Shown here one piece after another: positions 45,208-53,019 of a stretch of DNA of 64,000 nucleotides. The translations under genes were made by a program, and so were the position numbers. Source of the stretch: Pontibacter rufus (GTDB lineage: Bacteria > Bacteroidota > Bacteroidia > Cytophagales > Hymenobacteraceae). Within the stretch, counting starts at the first letter, position 1; each line of letters begins with the position of its first letter. A model generated the notes under the pieces. It made no database searches, was not told the DNA's origin, and saw nothing but the letters and a program-made list of their open reading frames with translations. The stretch spans positions 310,001-374,000 of the forward strand of contig NZ_JADQDR010000002.1 of the NCBI RefSeq assembly GCF_015694705.1. The letters run 5' to 3'.

Positions 45208-46368
45208 ATGAAAAAGCAACTTTTACTACCATTCCTGTTCATCGCCTTATACTTTTCTGCCTGCACACCAGATGATAATGTGGATATGCCTCAGCCTGAA
45301 CCGCAGAAGCCCATTTCTGAACTGATTGAAGGAGACTGGGACCTCTACATGCAAATAGACATAGATTCTTCTGGCAACGAAACCCCTTCTACTAAAAATC
45401 AAACTTTAGTATATTCCATCTCTAACAACAGTTACTATGTTATTGATTATCCTTACGAAGGGGGCGCTGGAGGCAGGTATGGAGACTATACAATTTTTGA
45501 AAGTGATGGCAAAAATTATATAGAAACGGACGAGGACGTTTCTGGCCATGCCGTTTTCCAGATTACCTCCATCACAGACAGTACCATGACCTGGGAAATG
45601 ACCGACAGCCTTGCTCAACTATCAGATGCGTATCAAGGGGAACATTTTAAGATGAAGTTCAAGACGCTTCAGTCCTCACCAAGGATAAAGGTATTGGGCA
45701 ACTGGAATGCAACCAAATCTACAAAGGTCACTTATGATGCCCTCGGCAATGTCATCAGCACAGAAGAAGTTACACCAGACATCAAACTACTTCAGTTTAC
45801 GGAAGATGAGAACGTATTTGTTTACTGGAACCAGGACAATAGTGATGCCGCTTATCGGTATGTACTGGAACAAGGCGCAGATACGACCTCCCTCATTTTA
45901 AAAAGCCCAGCCGCTAGATATGCAACCATTTTGCATGCAACCATAACAGCTATTTCGGACAGCGAGATGATATGGGAGCAGGAAGAAAGTCCTACAGTAT
46001 CTTATATCACGGAGTTCACTAAAGTGGTCAAACCCACTGTGTCTGATAATTCTGTGGCATCAAAAATTATTGGAGAGTGGACAGAACAGGACACAACTAA
46101 TCCCTATACCTATGTGCTAGATGGAAGTGAAATGCAGATCTACACAAATCCAGACGAGGTATTCGCAACTGTCAAATATTCAGTCATTGAGCGGAATGAT
46201 AAAACCTATCTGTCGTATCAGGAGGCCGAAGATTACAGATACAACTATGAAATAACTCAACTGTCGGATAGCAGCATGACGTGGGTACCAGTACACAAGC
46301 TGCCCTTTTTACCTGGTTATAATGAGAATACTTACGGCAGTACCACGGTATTAACACGGAGCAAGTAA
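45208..46368 (+). CDS. Lipoprotein with three internal lipocalin-like repeats (third tandem paralogue)
   Basis: The 386-residue lipoprotein has lipobox FSAC (C19) and leader TPDDNVDMPQPEPQKP. The mature part holds three copies of the unit found once in each neighbour: ISELIEGDWDLYM ... ITSITDSTMTWEMTDS (about 35-145), KVLGNWNATKS ... ITAISDSEMIWEQEE (about 165-270), and SKIIGEWTEQD ... ITQLSDSSMTWVPVH (about 285-375). This is internal amplification of one domain. The region is AT-richer than the flanking housekeeping genes. The function is unknown. Confidence 0.82.
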   Translation: MKKQLLLPFLFIALYFSACTPDDNVDMPQPEPQKPISELIEGDWDLYMQIDIDSSGNETPSTKNQTLVYSISNNSYYVIDYPYEGGAGGRYGDYTIFESDGKNYIETDEDVSGHAVFQITSITDSTMTWEMTDSLAQLSDAYQGEHFKMKFKTLQSSPRIKVLGNWNATKSTKVTYDALGNVISTEEVTPDIKLLQFTEDENVFVYWNQDNSDAAYRYVLEQGADTTSLILKSPAARYATILHATITAISDSEMIWEQEESPTVSYITEFTKVVKPTVSDNSVASKIIGEWTEQDTTNPYTYVLDGSEMQIYTNPDEVFATVKYSVIERNDKTYLSYQEAEDYRYNYEITQLSDSSMTWVPVHKLPFLPGYNENTYGSTTVLTRSK

Positions 46369-46385
46369 TCAATAAATAAATTTTT

Positions 46386-46414
46386 ATCCAATGGAGGCGC
46401 TAACCTTCATTGGA
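46386..46414 (+). terminator. Hairpin after the third lipoprotein gene
   Basis: ATCCAATGGAGG (46386-46397) pairs with CCTTCATTGGAT (46403-46414) with one mismatch. The loop AGGCGCTAACCT resembles that of the terminator at 45022-45057, as if copied with the gene duplication. Confidence 0.7.
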
Positions 46415-46473
46415 TATATGATACTTAGCTACAAGCATTAAGACACTTAGGCATAACATGCCTGAAATGTTAA

Positions 46474-46505
46474 AAAGAAAGCCCAATCTATGTTGGGCTT
46501 TCTTT
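46474..46505 (+). terminator. Bidirectional terminator between the lipoprotein array and the pirin gene
   Basis: AAAGAAAGCCCAA (46474-46486) and TTGGGCTTTCTTT (46493-46505) form a 13-bp stem with a six-base loop, followed by a T-run on the plus strand. Confidence 0.9.
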
Positions 46506-46591
46506 TTTGATAACTAATAATTTTTTGGATATTTTCTGCTTTTGGAACTGTGCACGCAGCGAGGTATGGCTATTATACTTATACCCTCTAC

Positions 46592-47305
46592 TTACTGCAT
46601 CGGCACTTCCATCAGCAGAACTTCCGCGTCGGAACTGGCTTTTATACTTACCGTGTCGGTTTCGGAGATGCCGATTCCGTCGCGTTTGCTTAGTTTTTCG
46701 CCATCAATCTCTAAATCACCTTCCAGCACAAAGGCATACACACCGTTGCCGGCTTTATGAATTTTATACTCCTCCGAGAAGCCGCTCTTTAAACTTCCCA
46801 GCGAGAACCAGGCATCCTGGTTTATCCAGATAGCCTTGCCATCCTGCTCCGGCGAAACGACTGTTTGCAGCTGGTTCTGGCGATCTTCCGGGTTAAAGGT
46901 TTTTTGATCGTAACGCGGCGCAATGTTCTCCTCTTTCGGCAGCACCCAGATTTGCAGGAAGTTTACTTTCTCGGATTTGGAATGATTATACTCCGAGTGC
47001 GTCAGTCCACTGCCAGCAGACATAATCTGCACATCGTTTGTGTAGATAACTTTCTTGTTGCCGGTGCTGTCCTGGTGCTCCAATGCGCCGGACAAGGGTA
47101 TGGAAATGATTTCCATGTTGTCGTGGGCGTGCGCGCCAAAGCCCATGCCGGGCGCTACCACATCATCGTTTATCACCCGCAGCAGGCCAAAGCCCATGCG
47201 CTGCGGATTATAGTAGCGCGCAAAACTGAAAGTATGATGCGAATCGAGCCAGCCGTGGTTGGCATGGCCGCGCGTATTAGCTTTATCTATTACTTTTTTG
47301 CTCAT
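46592..47305 (-). CDS. Pirin-family bicupin
   Basis: The 237-residue cytoplasmic bicupin is related to pirin and to the quercetinase YhhW. The metal ligands H59, H61 (GFGAHAHDNME), H103 and E105 (GLTHSEYNHS) are intact. DSHHTFSFARYYNP is the usual N-terminus. The start ATG at 47305 lies two bases after the stop of the nitroreductase gene, so they form an operon. A redox or flavonoid-oxygenase role is possible, but most bacterial pirins have no proven substrate. Confidence 0.93.
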   Translation of the reverse strand: MSKKVIDKANTRGHANHGWLDSHHTFSFARYYNPQRMGFGLLRVINDDVVAPGMGFGAHAHDNMEIISIPLSGALEHQDSTGNKKVIYTNDVQIMSAGSGLTHSEYNHSKSEKVNFLQIWVLPKEENIAPRYDQKTFNPEDRQNQLQTVVSPEQDGKAIWINQDAWFSLGSLKSGFSEEYKIHKAGNGVYAFVLEGDLEIDGEKLSKRDGIGISETDTVSIKASSDAEVLLMEVPMQ

Positions 47306-47306
47306 T

Positions 47307-47906
47307 TTATTTGTCCTCCTCTGTAAATGCACTGTTGCCCCAGGCGCCATTATATACCAGCTCATTTAGTGGTTTGCGAGTACGTGGCGCCAGTTCGCGG
47401 GCCTTTAAATTATCCGGCAACTGTTCTATATCACCCAGGTAGCCAATCGAAGCCATCAACACAGGCTCATAACCAGCCGGCAGTTGCAGCAGTTCTGTTG
47501 CCTTTTCAGTTGAAAAACCACCCATCAGATGCACGTATAGTTCCAATTGGGTAGCCTGCGCCAGCAGGTTGCCCGTGGCCAGTCCTACATCGTGCCAGGC
47601 ATGGGCATAGTCGCTTCCGGTGGCTGTGAAGGCTGTTTTAGCGATGGTCAGCAACAGCACCGGCGCATACTGCGCCCAAATGCGGTTTCCTTCTGCAAGA
47701 CATTCCAGAAGTTTGTGGTAACCTTCAGGGTTCTCGTTTTTGTCGGCATAAATAAAGCGCCAGGGTTGTTCATTTATGGCCGAAGGCGCCCAGCGCGCGG
47801 CCTCAAACAAGGCCTGTAAATCTTCAACGGGCACCGGCCTGCTACTGTAGGCCCTGGTGCTTCGCCTGTTTCTGATAAGTTCGTGCACGTTTGTGTTCTC
47901 TGCCAT
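47307..47906 (-). CDS. Nitroreductase-family flavoprotein
   Basis: The 199-residue FMN-dependent oxidoreductase carries NRRSTRAYSSRPVP, ARWAPSAINEQPWRFIY, VGLATGNLLAQAT and LMASIGYLGD, the FMN-binding and dimer-interface segments of the family. It is the first gene of a two-gene operon with pirin. The likely electron donor is NAD(P)H; the natural acceptor is unknown. Confidence 0.92.
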   Translation of the reverse strand: MAENTNVHELIRNRRSTRAYSSRPVPVEDLQALFEAARWAPSAINEQPWRFIYADKNENPEGYHKLLECLAEGNRIWAQYAPVLLLTIAKTAFTATGSDYAHAWHDVGLATGNLLAQATQLELYVHLMGGFSTEKATELLQLPAGYEPVLMASIGYLGDIEQLPDNLKARELAPRTRKPLNELVYNGAWGNSAFTEEDK

Positions 47907-47928
47907 TTATATATTGCTGTTATAGTAT

Positions 47929-47960
47929 AAAACCGCCCGATGTAAGGCCGGGCGGCTTTT
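47929..47960 (-). terminator. Terminator after the YceI gene
   Basis: AAAACCGCCCG (47929-47939) pairs with CGGGCGG-TTTT (47949-47960) with one bulged C. On the minus strand it lies 18 bases after the YceI stop. Confidence 0.8.
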
Positions 47961-47978
47961 ATACTTACTCTAAATCTA

Positions 47979-48527
47979 TTACTGTTGTTTAATCAGTTCC
48001 ACATGGGCTTTCAGCTTAACCTGTTTGCCCAGTACGGCACCGCCCGCTTCCAGCAAACCATTCCACTGCAGGCCGAAATCGAAGCGATCGATTTTGCCTT
48101 CTACCTGAAAACCGGCTCTGGTATAGCCGTACGGATCTTTAATTACGCCACCTTTGGTTACGTTCAGTGTAATCTCTTTGGTAATATCCCGGATGGTCAG
48201 GTCGCCGGTCAATTTAAATTCTTCTTCGTCCAGTTGCGTTACCTTTGTGCTCTTAAAGGTAATAACCGGATACTGCGCCGCATCAAAAAAGTCGGCGGCA
48301 AGCAGGTGGTTGTCGCGATCAGTGTTGCCGGTGTTAATACTGGCAACTTTTATACTTACCTCGGCAGAAGCATCGGAGAAATCATCGCCCGATGCGATTA
48401 CGTCTAAAGTATAATCACCGAAGCTGCCTTCTGCTTCTGAAATAAGCATGTGGCGGATGGCAAACTGAATTTTAGAGTGGCTTTGGTCTACAGCCCAGGT
48501 GGTTTTGGTTTCTGTTGTTGTATTCAT
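47979..48527 (-). CDS. YceI-family protein
   Basis: The 182-residue lipocalin-like protein binds isoprenoid-type lipids in characterised homologues. WAVDQSHSKIQFAIRHMLIS, ASINTGNTDRDNHLLAADFFDAAQYPVITF and LTGDLTIRDITKEITLNV are the family hallmarks. No signal peptide is visible, so this copy is probably cytoplasmic, as in other short YceI forms. The upstream region holds a -7 box on the minus strand (48667-48674) and a pair of TATGTA palindromes (48634-48662), so it is probably regulated by a repressor. Confidence 0.93.
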   Translation of the reverse strand: MNTTTETKTTWAVDQSHSKIQFAIRHMLISEAEGSFGDYTLDVIASGDDFSDASAEVSIKVASINTGNTDRDNHLLAADFFDAAQYPVITFKSTKVTQLDEEEFKLTGDLTIRDITKEITLNVTKGGVIKDPYGYTRAGFQVEGKIDRFDFGLQWNGLLEAGGAVLGKQVKLKAHVELIKQQ

Positions 48528-48633
48528 TTTTTGTTTTTATTAAGAATGGTGTTGTTCTCTTTATCAGGAGTAGCTGCAAGGGTAATGGACAGCCATAAAC
48601 GTCCTGCAGGCACTGCCATAGTCAAACTATTTG

Positions 48634-48662
48634 TATGTATATACATCAAATGTATGTACATA
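48634..48662. promoter_or_regulatory. Paired TATGTA palindromes, candidate repressor operator
   Basis: ATGTATATACAT (48634-48645) and TATGTACATA (48653-48662) are two perfect palindromes eight bases apart. They lie just downstream of the minus-strand TAGATTTG box, so a bound protein would block YceI transcription. The regulator is not identified. Confidence 0.6.
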
Positions 48663-48782
48663 TTTTCAAATCTACAAATTTTTCCCGATTTTTTTTCTTC
48701 ATACGCCCGCGCCTGCAGCAAAACCAGGCTACCAGTTATGTTGGCCAGAAAAAAAGAAGCAGATAAGCTATCAATTATTATT

Positions 48783-48833
48783 TATATTTGCGATTTGCGG
48801 AGAACCTACAAACGTATTTTATTATTAATTTTG
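48783..48833 (+). promoter_or_regulatory. Candidate -7 boxes for the aminotransferase-GRAS gene
   Basis: TATATTTG (48783-48790) and TAATTTTG (48826-48833) both match TAnnTTTG. The second leaves a leader of only about 10-15 bases before the ATG at 48850. An AAGTATA word lies between the second box and the ATG. Confidence 0.5.
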
Positions 48834-48849
48834 TACTATAAGTATAATT

Positions 48850-51009
48850 ATGATAACAGAAGATAGAGCAGTATACAGGGCTGCTTCCAACGAAAATCTT
48901 TTTGGCGTATCAGCCCAGGTAACTACCTCTCTGCAGCGTGCTTTAGCAAACATCTATCGTTACCCTGACCCCGGCGCCACTTTGCTGCGGGAGGCTATTG
49001 CCGCAAAACTGCACATAACACCGGATGAAGTAATGGTTGGGAGCGGCTCCGCAGAACTCATTTCGCTGCTTATCCGTGTTTTTTGCCGCCCTTTCCTGGA
49101 ATCTGCCGTACTGTCGGTAGCTCCTACGTACCCGCTGTACCAGGCCGAAGCTGAGGCACTGGGCGTACAATACACAGTAGCGCCACTCAACAGCAGCTTC
49201 CACTTCGACATCGACAGTCTCCTGGCCAAAGTAACGCCCCAAACACGCCTTTGCTTTATCTCAAATCCCAACAACCCAACAGGTACCTGCCTGACGCAGG
49301 CACAACTGGTGCGGCTGCTGCATGAATTGCCCCCGCAGGTAATATTGGTACTGGACGAAGCTTATATCGAATTTGCTGCTGCGCCCGACATAGCAGATGC
49401 GCTGCCCTTGCTGGAGCAGCGGCCCAACCTGGTGGTGCTCCGTACTTTCTCCAAAGCCTATGGCCTGGCCTCGCTACGCGTGGGTTATATGCTGGCCTCC
49501 CGGGAACTGCTGCGCCAGGTAGCGCTGGTCAAGCAACCGTATACCGTAAACCAATTAGCCCAGGTAGCAGCACAAACAGCCCTGCAGGACGAAGATTTTC
49601 TGCACCAGACGCTGCAGGCTACCGCAGCCGGCAAAGCCCACCTGCAGGAGTTGCTCGATTTTGTGGGGGTGCAGTGGTGGCCGTCGGAGGGAAACTTTGT
49701 GCTGGCAGATGCCGGAACACCGGCCCAACCCATTGTGGCGCAGCTGCTGCAGCAAGGTGTACTGGTGCGCGAAACCAGCGATGCGCACGCTTTCCGAATC
49801 ACCATCGGGCCAAAAGATCACCAGGATTATTTATACCGGCAATTACAAACTATACTTGCACCGGAAGCTGTTTGGGAGCACCCGGCGCTGGCACAAATTC
49901 TGCGTACAGGCTATACGCTGGCGCAAGGCAATGCAGCAGCTTCTGAGGAGGCACTTCACCAACTGGCAAGTGTTGCTTCTAGCACCGGCAGCCCGGAAGA
50001 GCGCATTGCGCTGGCCTTTGCCCGGGCGTTCCATGCAAAACTCGCTGCAGACGAAAATGTATATGCCGGCAACCTGTACAGCAGCACTTTCGGGGCCATG
50101 GATATGATTTCGGCTTTTGGGGTGCTTATCCGGCAAACACCGCTGGTAACATTCGGCCACCTGTTCTCTAACCTGGCTATATTGGAGGCCACAGCAAATT
50201 CACCGGAAATCCATATTCTGGATTTGGGTATAGGCGCAGGCTTACAGTGGCTGCACCTGCTGGAGATGCTGGCCAGCCGTGCCGGTGGCGCACCCAAAGT
50301 ACGGATTACGGGCGTTGATATCCCGGCTGCCGAAGGAGCGCCCGAAAGCAGATTAATTGAAACAGGCGAGCGGCTGCAGCAACATGCAGCACAGCTGGGC
50401 ATCAATTTCAGCTATACTTACCTGGCCGGCAGGCTGGAAGACGTATACCTGCAGGATTTATACTTTGCTCCGTCAGAAACCCTGGTGGCCAATGCTGCTT
50501 TTACACTCCACCACCTCCCCGACCAGTTACTGGGCCAGCCGGATCAGCGCGACCGTGTGCTGCAGCAGCTAAAGCAACTTCAGCCGAAAATATTTACACT
50601 CACAGAGCCTGACTCAGAACACAACAACCTGCATCTTGTACCGCGCCTGCGCGAATCGTTGCGGCACTATTATACAGTATTTGATGTGCTGGATACCGTG
50701 CTGCCGCCACAGCTGCCGGAGCGCCAGGTAATAGAACAGGAATTCTTCGGGCGCGAGATCATCAATGTAATTTCGTGTGAGGGAACAGCACGCGTGGAGC
50801 GCCACGAGCGCAACGCAGCCTGGCAGCGCCGCTTAACCAGAACCGGCTTCAGCCCCTTTGCGCTAACAATGCTGCCGCTACAGCTGGTTGACTACCTGCA
50901 ACTACATGAGAACTTTACTTTAGTGGAAAATGGCGCAGGCTACTCGCTGTGCTGGAAAGGTACGCCTGTAGTAGCAGCCACAGCCTGGGTAAGCGCTACG
51001 TCCTTATAG
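48850..51009 (+). CDS. Fusion: HisC-like PLP aminotransferase + GRAS domain methyltransferase-like protein
   Basis: The protein has 719 residues. Residues 1-335 form a class-I/II aminotransferase like histidinol-phosphate aminotransferase: NPNNPTGT (139-146), DEAYIEF (169-175), PLP lysine K202 in TFSKAYGLASLR, and substrate-carboxylate R316 in FRITIG. Residues about 345-719 form a GRAS domain, with all hallmarks in order: TFGHLFSNLAILEA (434-447), the VHIID-like IHILDLGIGAGLQW (454-467), LVANAAFTLHHL (545-556), LTEPDSEHNN (584-593), the PFYRE-like FGREIINVISCEGTARVERHE (633-653) and SAW-like CWKGTPVVAATAW (701-713). GRAS proteins are plant regulators; bacterial members are predicted SAM-dependent small-molecule methyltransferases. 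The fusion suggests transamination and methylation of one amino compound, which is inference. Confidence 0.9.
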   Translation: MITEDRAVYRAASNENLFGVSAQVTTSLQRALANIYRYPDPGATLLREAIAAKLHITPDEVMVGSGSAELISLLIRVFCRPFLESAVLSVAPTYPLYQAEAEALGVQYTVAPLNSSFHFDIDSLLAKVTPQTRLCFISNPNNPTGTCLTQAQLVRLLHELPPQVILVLDEAYIEFAAAPDIADALPLLEQRPNLVVLRTFSKAYGLASLRVGYMLASRELLRQVALVKQPYTVNQLAQVAAQTALQDEDFLHQTLQATAAGKAHLQELLDFVGVQWWPSEGNFVLADAGTPAQPIVAQLLQQGVLVRETSDAHAFRITIGPKDHQDYLYRQLQTILAPEAVWEHPALAQILRTGYTLAQGNAAASEEALHQLASVASSTGSPEERIALAFARAFHAKLAADENVYAGNLYSSTFGAMDMISAFGVLIRQTPLVTFGHLFSNLAILEATANSPEIHILDLGIGAGLQWLHLLEMLASRAGGAPKVRITGVDIPAAEGAPESRLIETGERLQQHAAQLGINFSYTYLAGRLEDVYLQDLYFAPSETLVANAAFTLHHLPDQLLGQPDQRDRVLQQLKQLQPKIFTLTEPDSEHNNLHLVPRLRESLRHYYTVFDVLDTVLPPQLPERQVIEQEFFGREIINVISCEGTARVERHERNAAWQRRLTRTGFSPFALTMLPLQLVDYLQLHENFTLVENGAGYSLCWKGTPVVAATAWVSATSL

Positions 51010-51204
51010 TGTCTTTAAGGCCTGTGAGCGTCTGAAGTATGATGTTGGGTTCCCTCCGCTATGCAAGCTTGTAGCGCCACTTTTTAAAACTTCGAAATAT
51101 GAAAGTATGAGCTACAAGCCCGCATCAGCAAAGCGGTAAAAATAAGCTCCTGTATTCCACGAATCACGCTCCGGAAAACCAGATTCTGACAAGGGCTGTT
51201 CTTC

Positions 51205-51768
51205 TTATAACCCTAACTTTCGCAGCACCAGCAGGCAGAGCGCCACAGAACCCGACACATTTACTTCACCTTTCAGCACCAGTTGTTCCACTTCCTGCAG
51301 CGGCACTTTCAGCACTTCAATGTCTTCACTTTCATCCAGGTTCTGTTCGGCTACTTTACGCACATTCCGGGCCAGGAAGAAGTATATCTTGTTGGTGTCT
51401 TTGGTCGGGTTGTCGATGGCTTCCAGCAGTTGCTCCACGTTATCGGAAGTATAGCCGGTTTCTTCCAGCACTTCGCGCATGGCAGCCGCTTTCGGATCTG
51501 TTTCGCCCTCGTTGATAACGCCGCCGGGTAATTCCAGGAAAATCCTGCCGGCCGCATGCTTGTACTGCCTTACAAAAATAACCTGGTTATCGCCGGTGAG
51601 CGGAAAAGTAAGCACCACGTCAGGGCGCACACTCACAAAATAATCGTCCATCTCGCGTCCGTTTGGCAGGGCCACGTGGTCACGGCGCAGCTTGTACCAT
51701 TTATGCTCGAATACCAGTTCCGATTTCAGGGTTTTCCAGGGTTGCAGGGTATGCTTTTTATCTTCCAT
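51205..51768 (-). CDS. Nudix hydrolase (ADP-ribose pyrophosphatase-like)
   Basis: The 187-residue protein hydrolyses a nucleoside diphosphate linked to another moiety. The Nudix box runs from G82 to Y106 in the form GGVINEGE ... REVLEETGY, with the G-x5-E-x7-RE-x2-EE-x-G pattern intact. The upstream strands FVRQYKHAAGRIFLELPGG resemble ADP-ribose pyrophosphatases (NudF-like). It is the nearest downstream gene to the GRAS fusion but on the opposite strand (convergent). Its own upstream region holds no clear box. Confidence 0.9.
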   Translation of the reverse strand: MEDKKHTLQPWKTLKSELVFEHKWYKLRRDHVALPNGREMDDYFVSVRPDVVLTFPLTGDNQVIFVRQYKHAAGRIFLELPGGVINEGETDPKAAAMREVLEETGYTSDNVEQLLEAIDNPTKDTNKIYFFLARNVRKVAEQNLDESEDIEVLKVPLQEVEQLVLKGEVNVSGSVALCLLVLRKLGL

Positions 51769-51930
51769 TTCCGATTTTAAGAAAAAGTTCTCTTTATTAA
51801 CACAGCAGGCTTCTGGCCGTTATACCTGCTAAACATATCTTTCAGAGAGTCTTCGTTATCCGTTAATGTACAACTTCTGTGGTTTGTATACCTATATATT
51901 TGCTGCAATTATACACAATCATATAAATGC

Positions 51931-51959
51931 GCAGCGCCTGCTGTATTAGCAGGCGCTGC
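51931..51959 (-). terminator. Hairpin after the methyltransferase gene
   Basis: GCAGCGCCTGCT (51931-51942) pairs perfectly with AGCAGGCGCTGC (51948-51959) with a five-base loop. It lies 60 bases beyond the last gene of the sugar cluster and probably ends that transcript. The T-run is weak. Confidence 0.75.
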
Positions 51960-52018
51960 TGTAGATGTTTATTTATACCCGGCATATGTGCGATCAGAAT
52001 TTCGGGCTGTACGACAGG

Positions 52019-52840
52019 TTATTTCCGGCCATCGCGGCCTTCCATGTATACATTTTTATCTTTTACTTTTTCCTGCACGGCTTCCTGCCAGTCCTGGCCG
52101 GTGGCTGACAGGTATTCTGACTGGTTCCATTGCTGTTTCTTGCGAAGTGCCTCGTCGACTTCCAGAATATACATCTCGTGGCCGGGATGCTCTACTACGC
52201 GAAAGCCGCAGGAACGCATCATGGCTTCGATGGCTGCATGATTGGGCGCCCACCAGTTAGTAGGGTCGCCGGCCATGCGCTTCTCGATAAAGGCCATTTT
52301 TGGCCAGGTTTCGGCGAGCATGCGTTTGCGGTCGTTAATGTCAAAATCTTCGGGTGCTTCCGCCGTTTTTTCGCCGGGCATTGTCAGCGTCTGAAACACC
52401 ATCTGCTTGCGGCATTTCTGTGAGAGAATATCGAGCGAAAGCAACGGATAGCGCAGGTGATAAAGTACGCCCATGTACCAGATAAGGTCGAACTGGCGGT
52501 CAAGGCGCGCGATGTCGTACACCTGCATCTGCTTCAGCTCTATTTTATCTTCCAGGTCAAATTGTTTTGCCGCCCATGCTGCCTGCCGCAGGTAATGCGG
52601 ATCCACATCGATGCCCAGCACTGTTGCGCCGCGTTTAGCTAGCTCTATACTATAAAAGCCGGCGTTGCAGCCAATGTCCAGCACTTCCCAACCCGATAAA
52701 TCTGCGGGAATGTATGGCGCCAGTTCTGCCCATTTAAAAGCAGGGAAATCGCCCAAAGTATGGTTAGGCGCCGTTTGCCTGCCGTTTGGCAGGTGTAAAT
52801 TGTGGAACCATGGGCCAAGCTGATCTATTTCCTGCTGCAT
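52019..52840 (-). CDS. TIGR04290-type SAM-dependent methyltransferase
   Basis: The 273-residue class-I methyltransferase has motif I WEVLDIGCNAGFYS (51-64), motif II LGIDVDPHYLRQA, and motif IV DLIWYMGVLYHLRYPL. The N-terminal DQLGPWFHNLHLPNG and the NWWAPNHAAIEAMMRSCGF segment match my memory of the TIGR04290 family, known from neighbourhoods with several glycosyltransferases. It is the last gene of the minus-strand sugar cluster, separated from the next gene by an inverted repeat (52908-52984). It probably methylates the cluster product; the acceptor is unknown. Confidence 0.88.
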   Translation of the reverse strand: MQQEIDQLGPWFHNLHLPNGRQTAPNHTLGDFPAFKWAELAPYIPADLSGWEVLDIGCNAGFYSIELAKRGATVLGIDVDPHYLRQAAWAAKQFDLEDKIELKQMQVYDIARLDRQFDLIWYMGVLYHLRYPLLSLDILSQKCRKQMVFQTLTMPGEKTAEAPEDFDINDRKRMLAETWPKMAFIEKRMAGDPTNWWAPNHAAIEAMMRSCGFRVVEHPGHEMYILEVDEALRKKQQWNQSEYLSATGQDWQEAVQEKVKDKNVYMEGRDGRK

Positions 52841-52907
52841 TTTAATTTTGAATATGTGAAGTAATTTGTTTTATCTGATTTTAAGCTAGATAGTACCGCT
52901 TTCTCCT

Positions 52908-52984
52908 GCTGGTGCGAGCTTGCAGCTCGTACTTCCCCGTTACAGGAACATTAAAAGAAGTACGAGCTGCAAGCTCGCACCAGC
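52908..52984. repeat. 28-bp perfect inverted repeat in the sugar cluster
   Basis: The arms 52908-52935 (starting GCTGGTGCGAGCTTGCAG) and 52957-52984 are perfectly complementary over 28 bp, with a 21-base loop. A diverged copy lies at 56469-56560. The pair occupy the two widest gaps of the sugar cluster and look like a MITE- or REP-type element. It could also act as an attenuator. Confidence 0.85.
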
Positions 52985-53019
52985 ACGTCTAGTCATATTA
53001 GAAAATAAGACAGTGCAGA

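Larger units (their letters stand above)
48528..48849. other. Divergent regulatory region YceI / aminotransferase-GRAS
   Basis: This stretch of about 320 bases lies between divergent genes and has no gene. It contains the operator-like palindromes at 48634-48662, a minus-strand -7 box TAGATTTG (48667-48674) and plus-strand boxes TATATTTG (48783-48790) and TAATTTTG (48826-48833). Confidence 0.65.
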
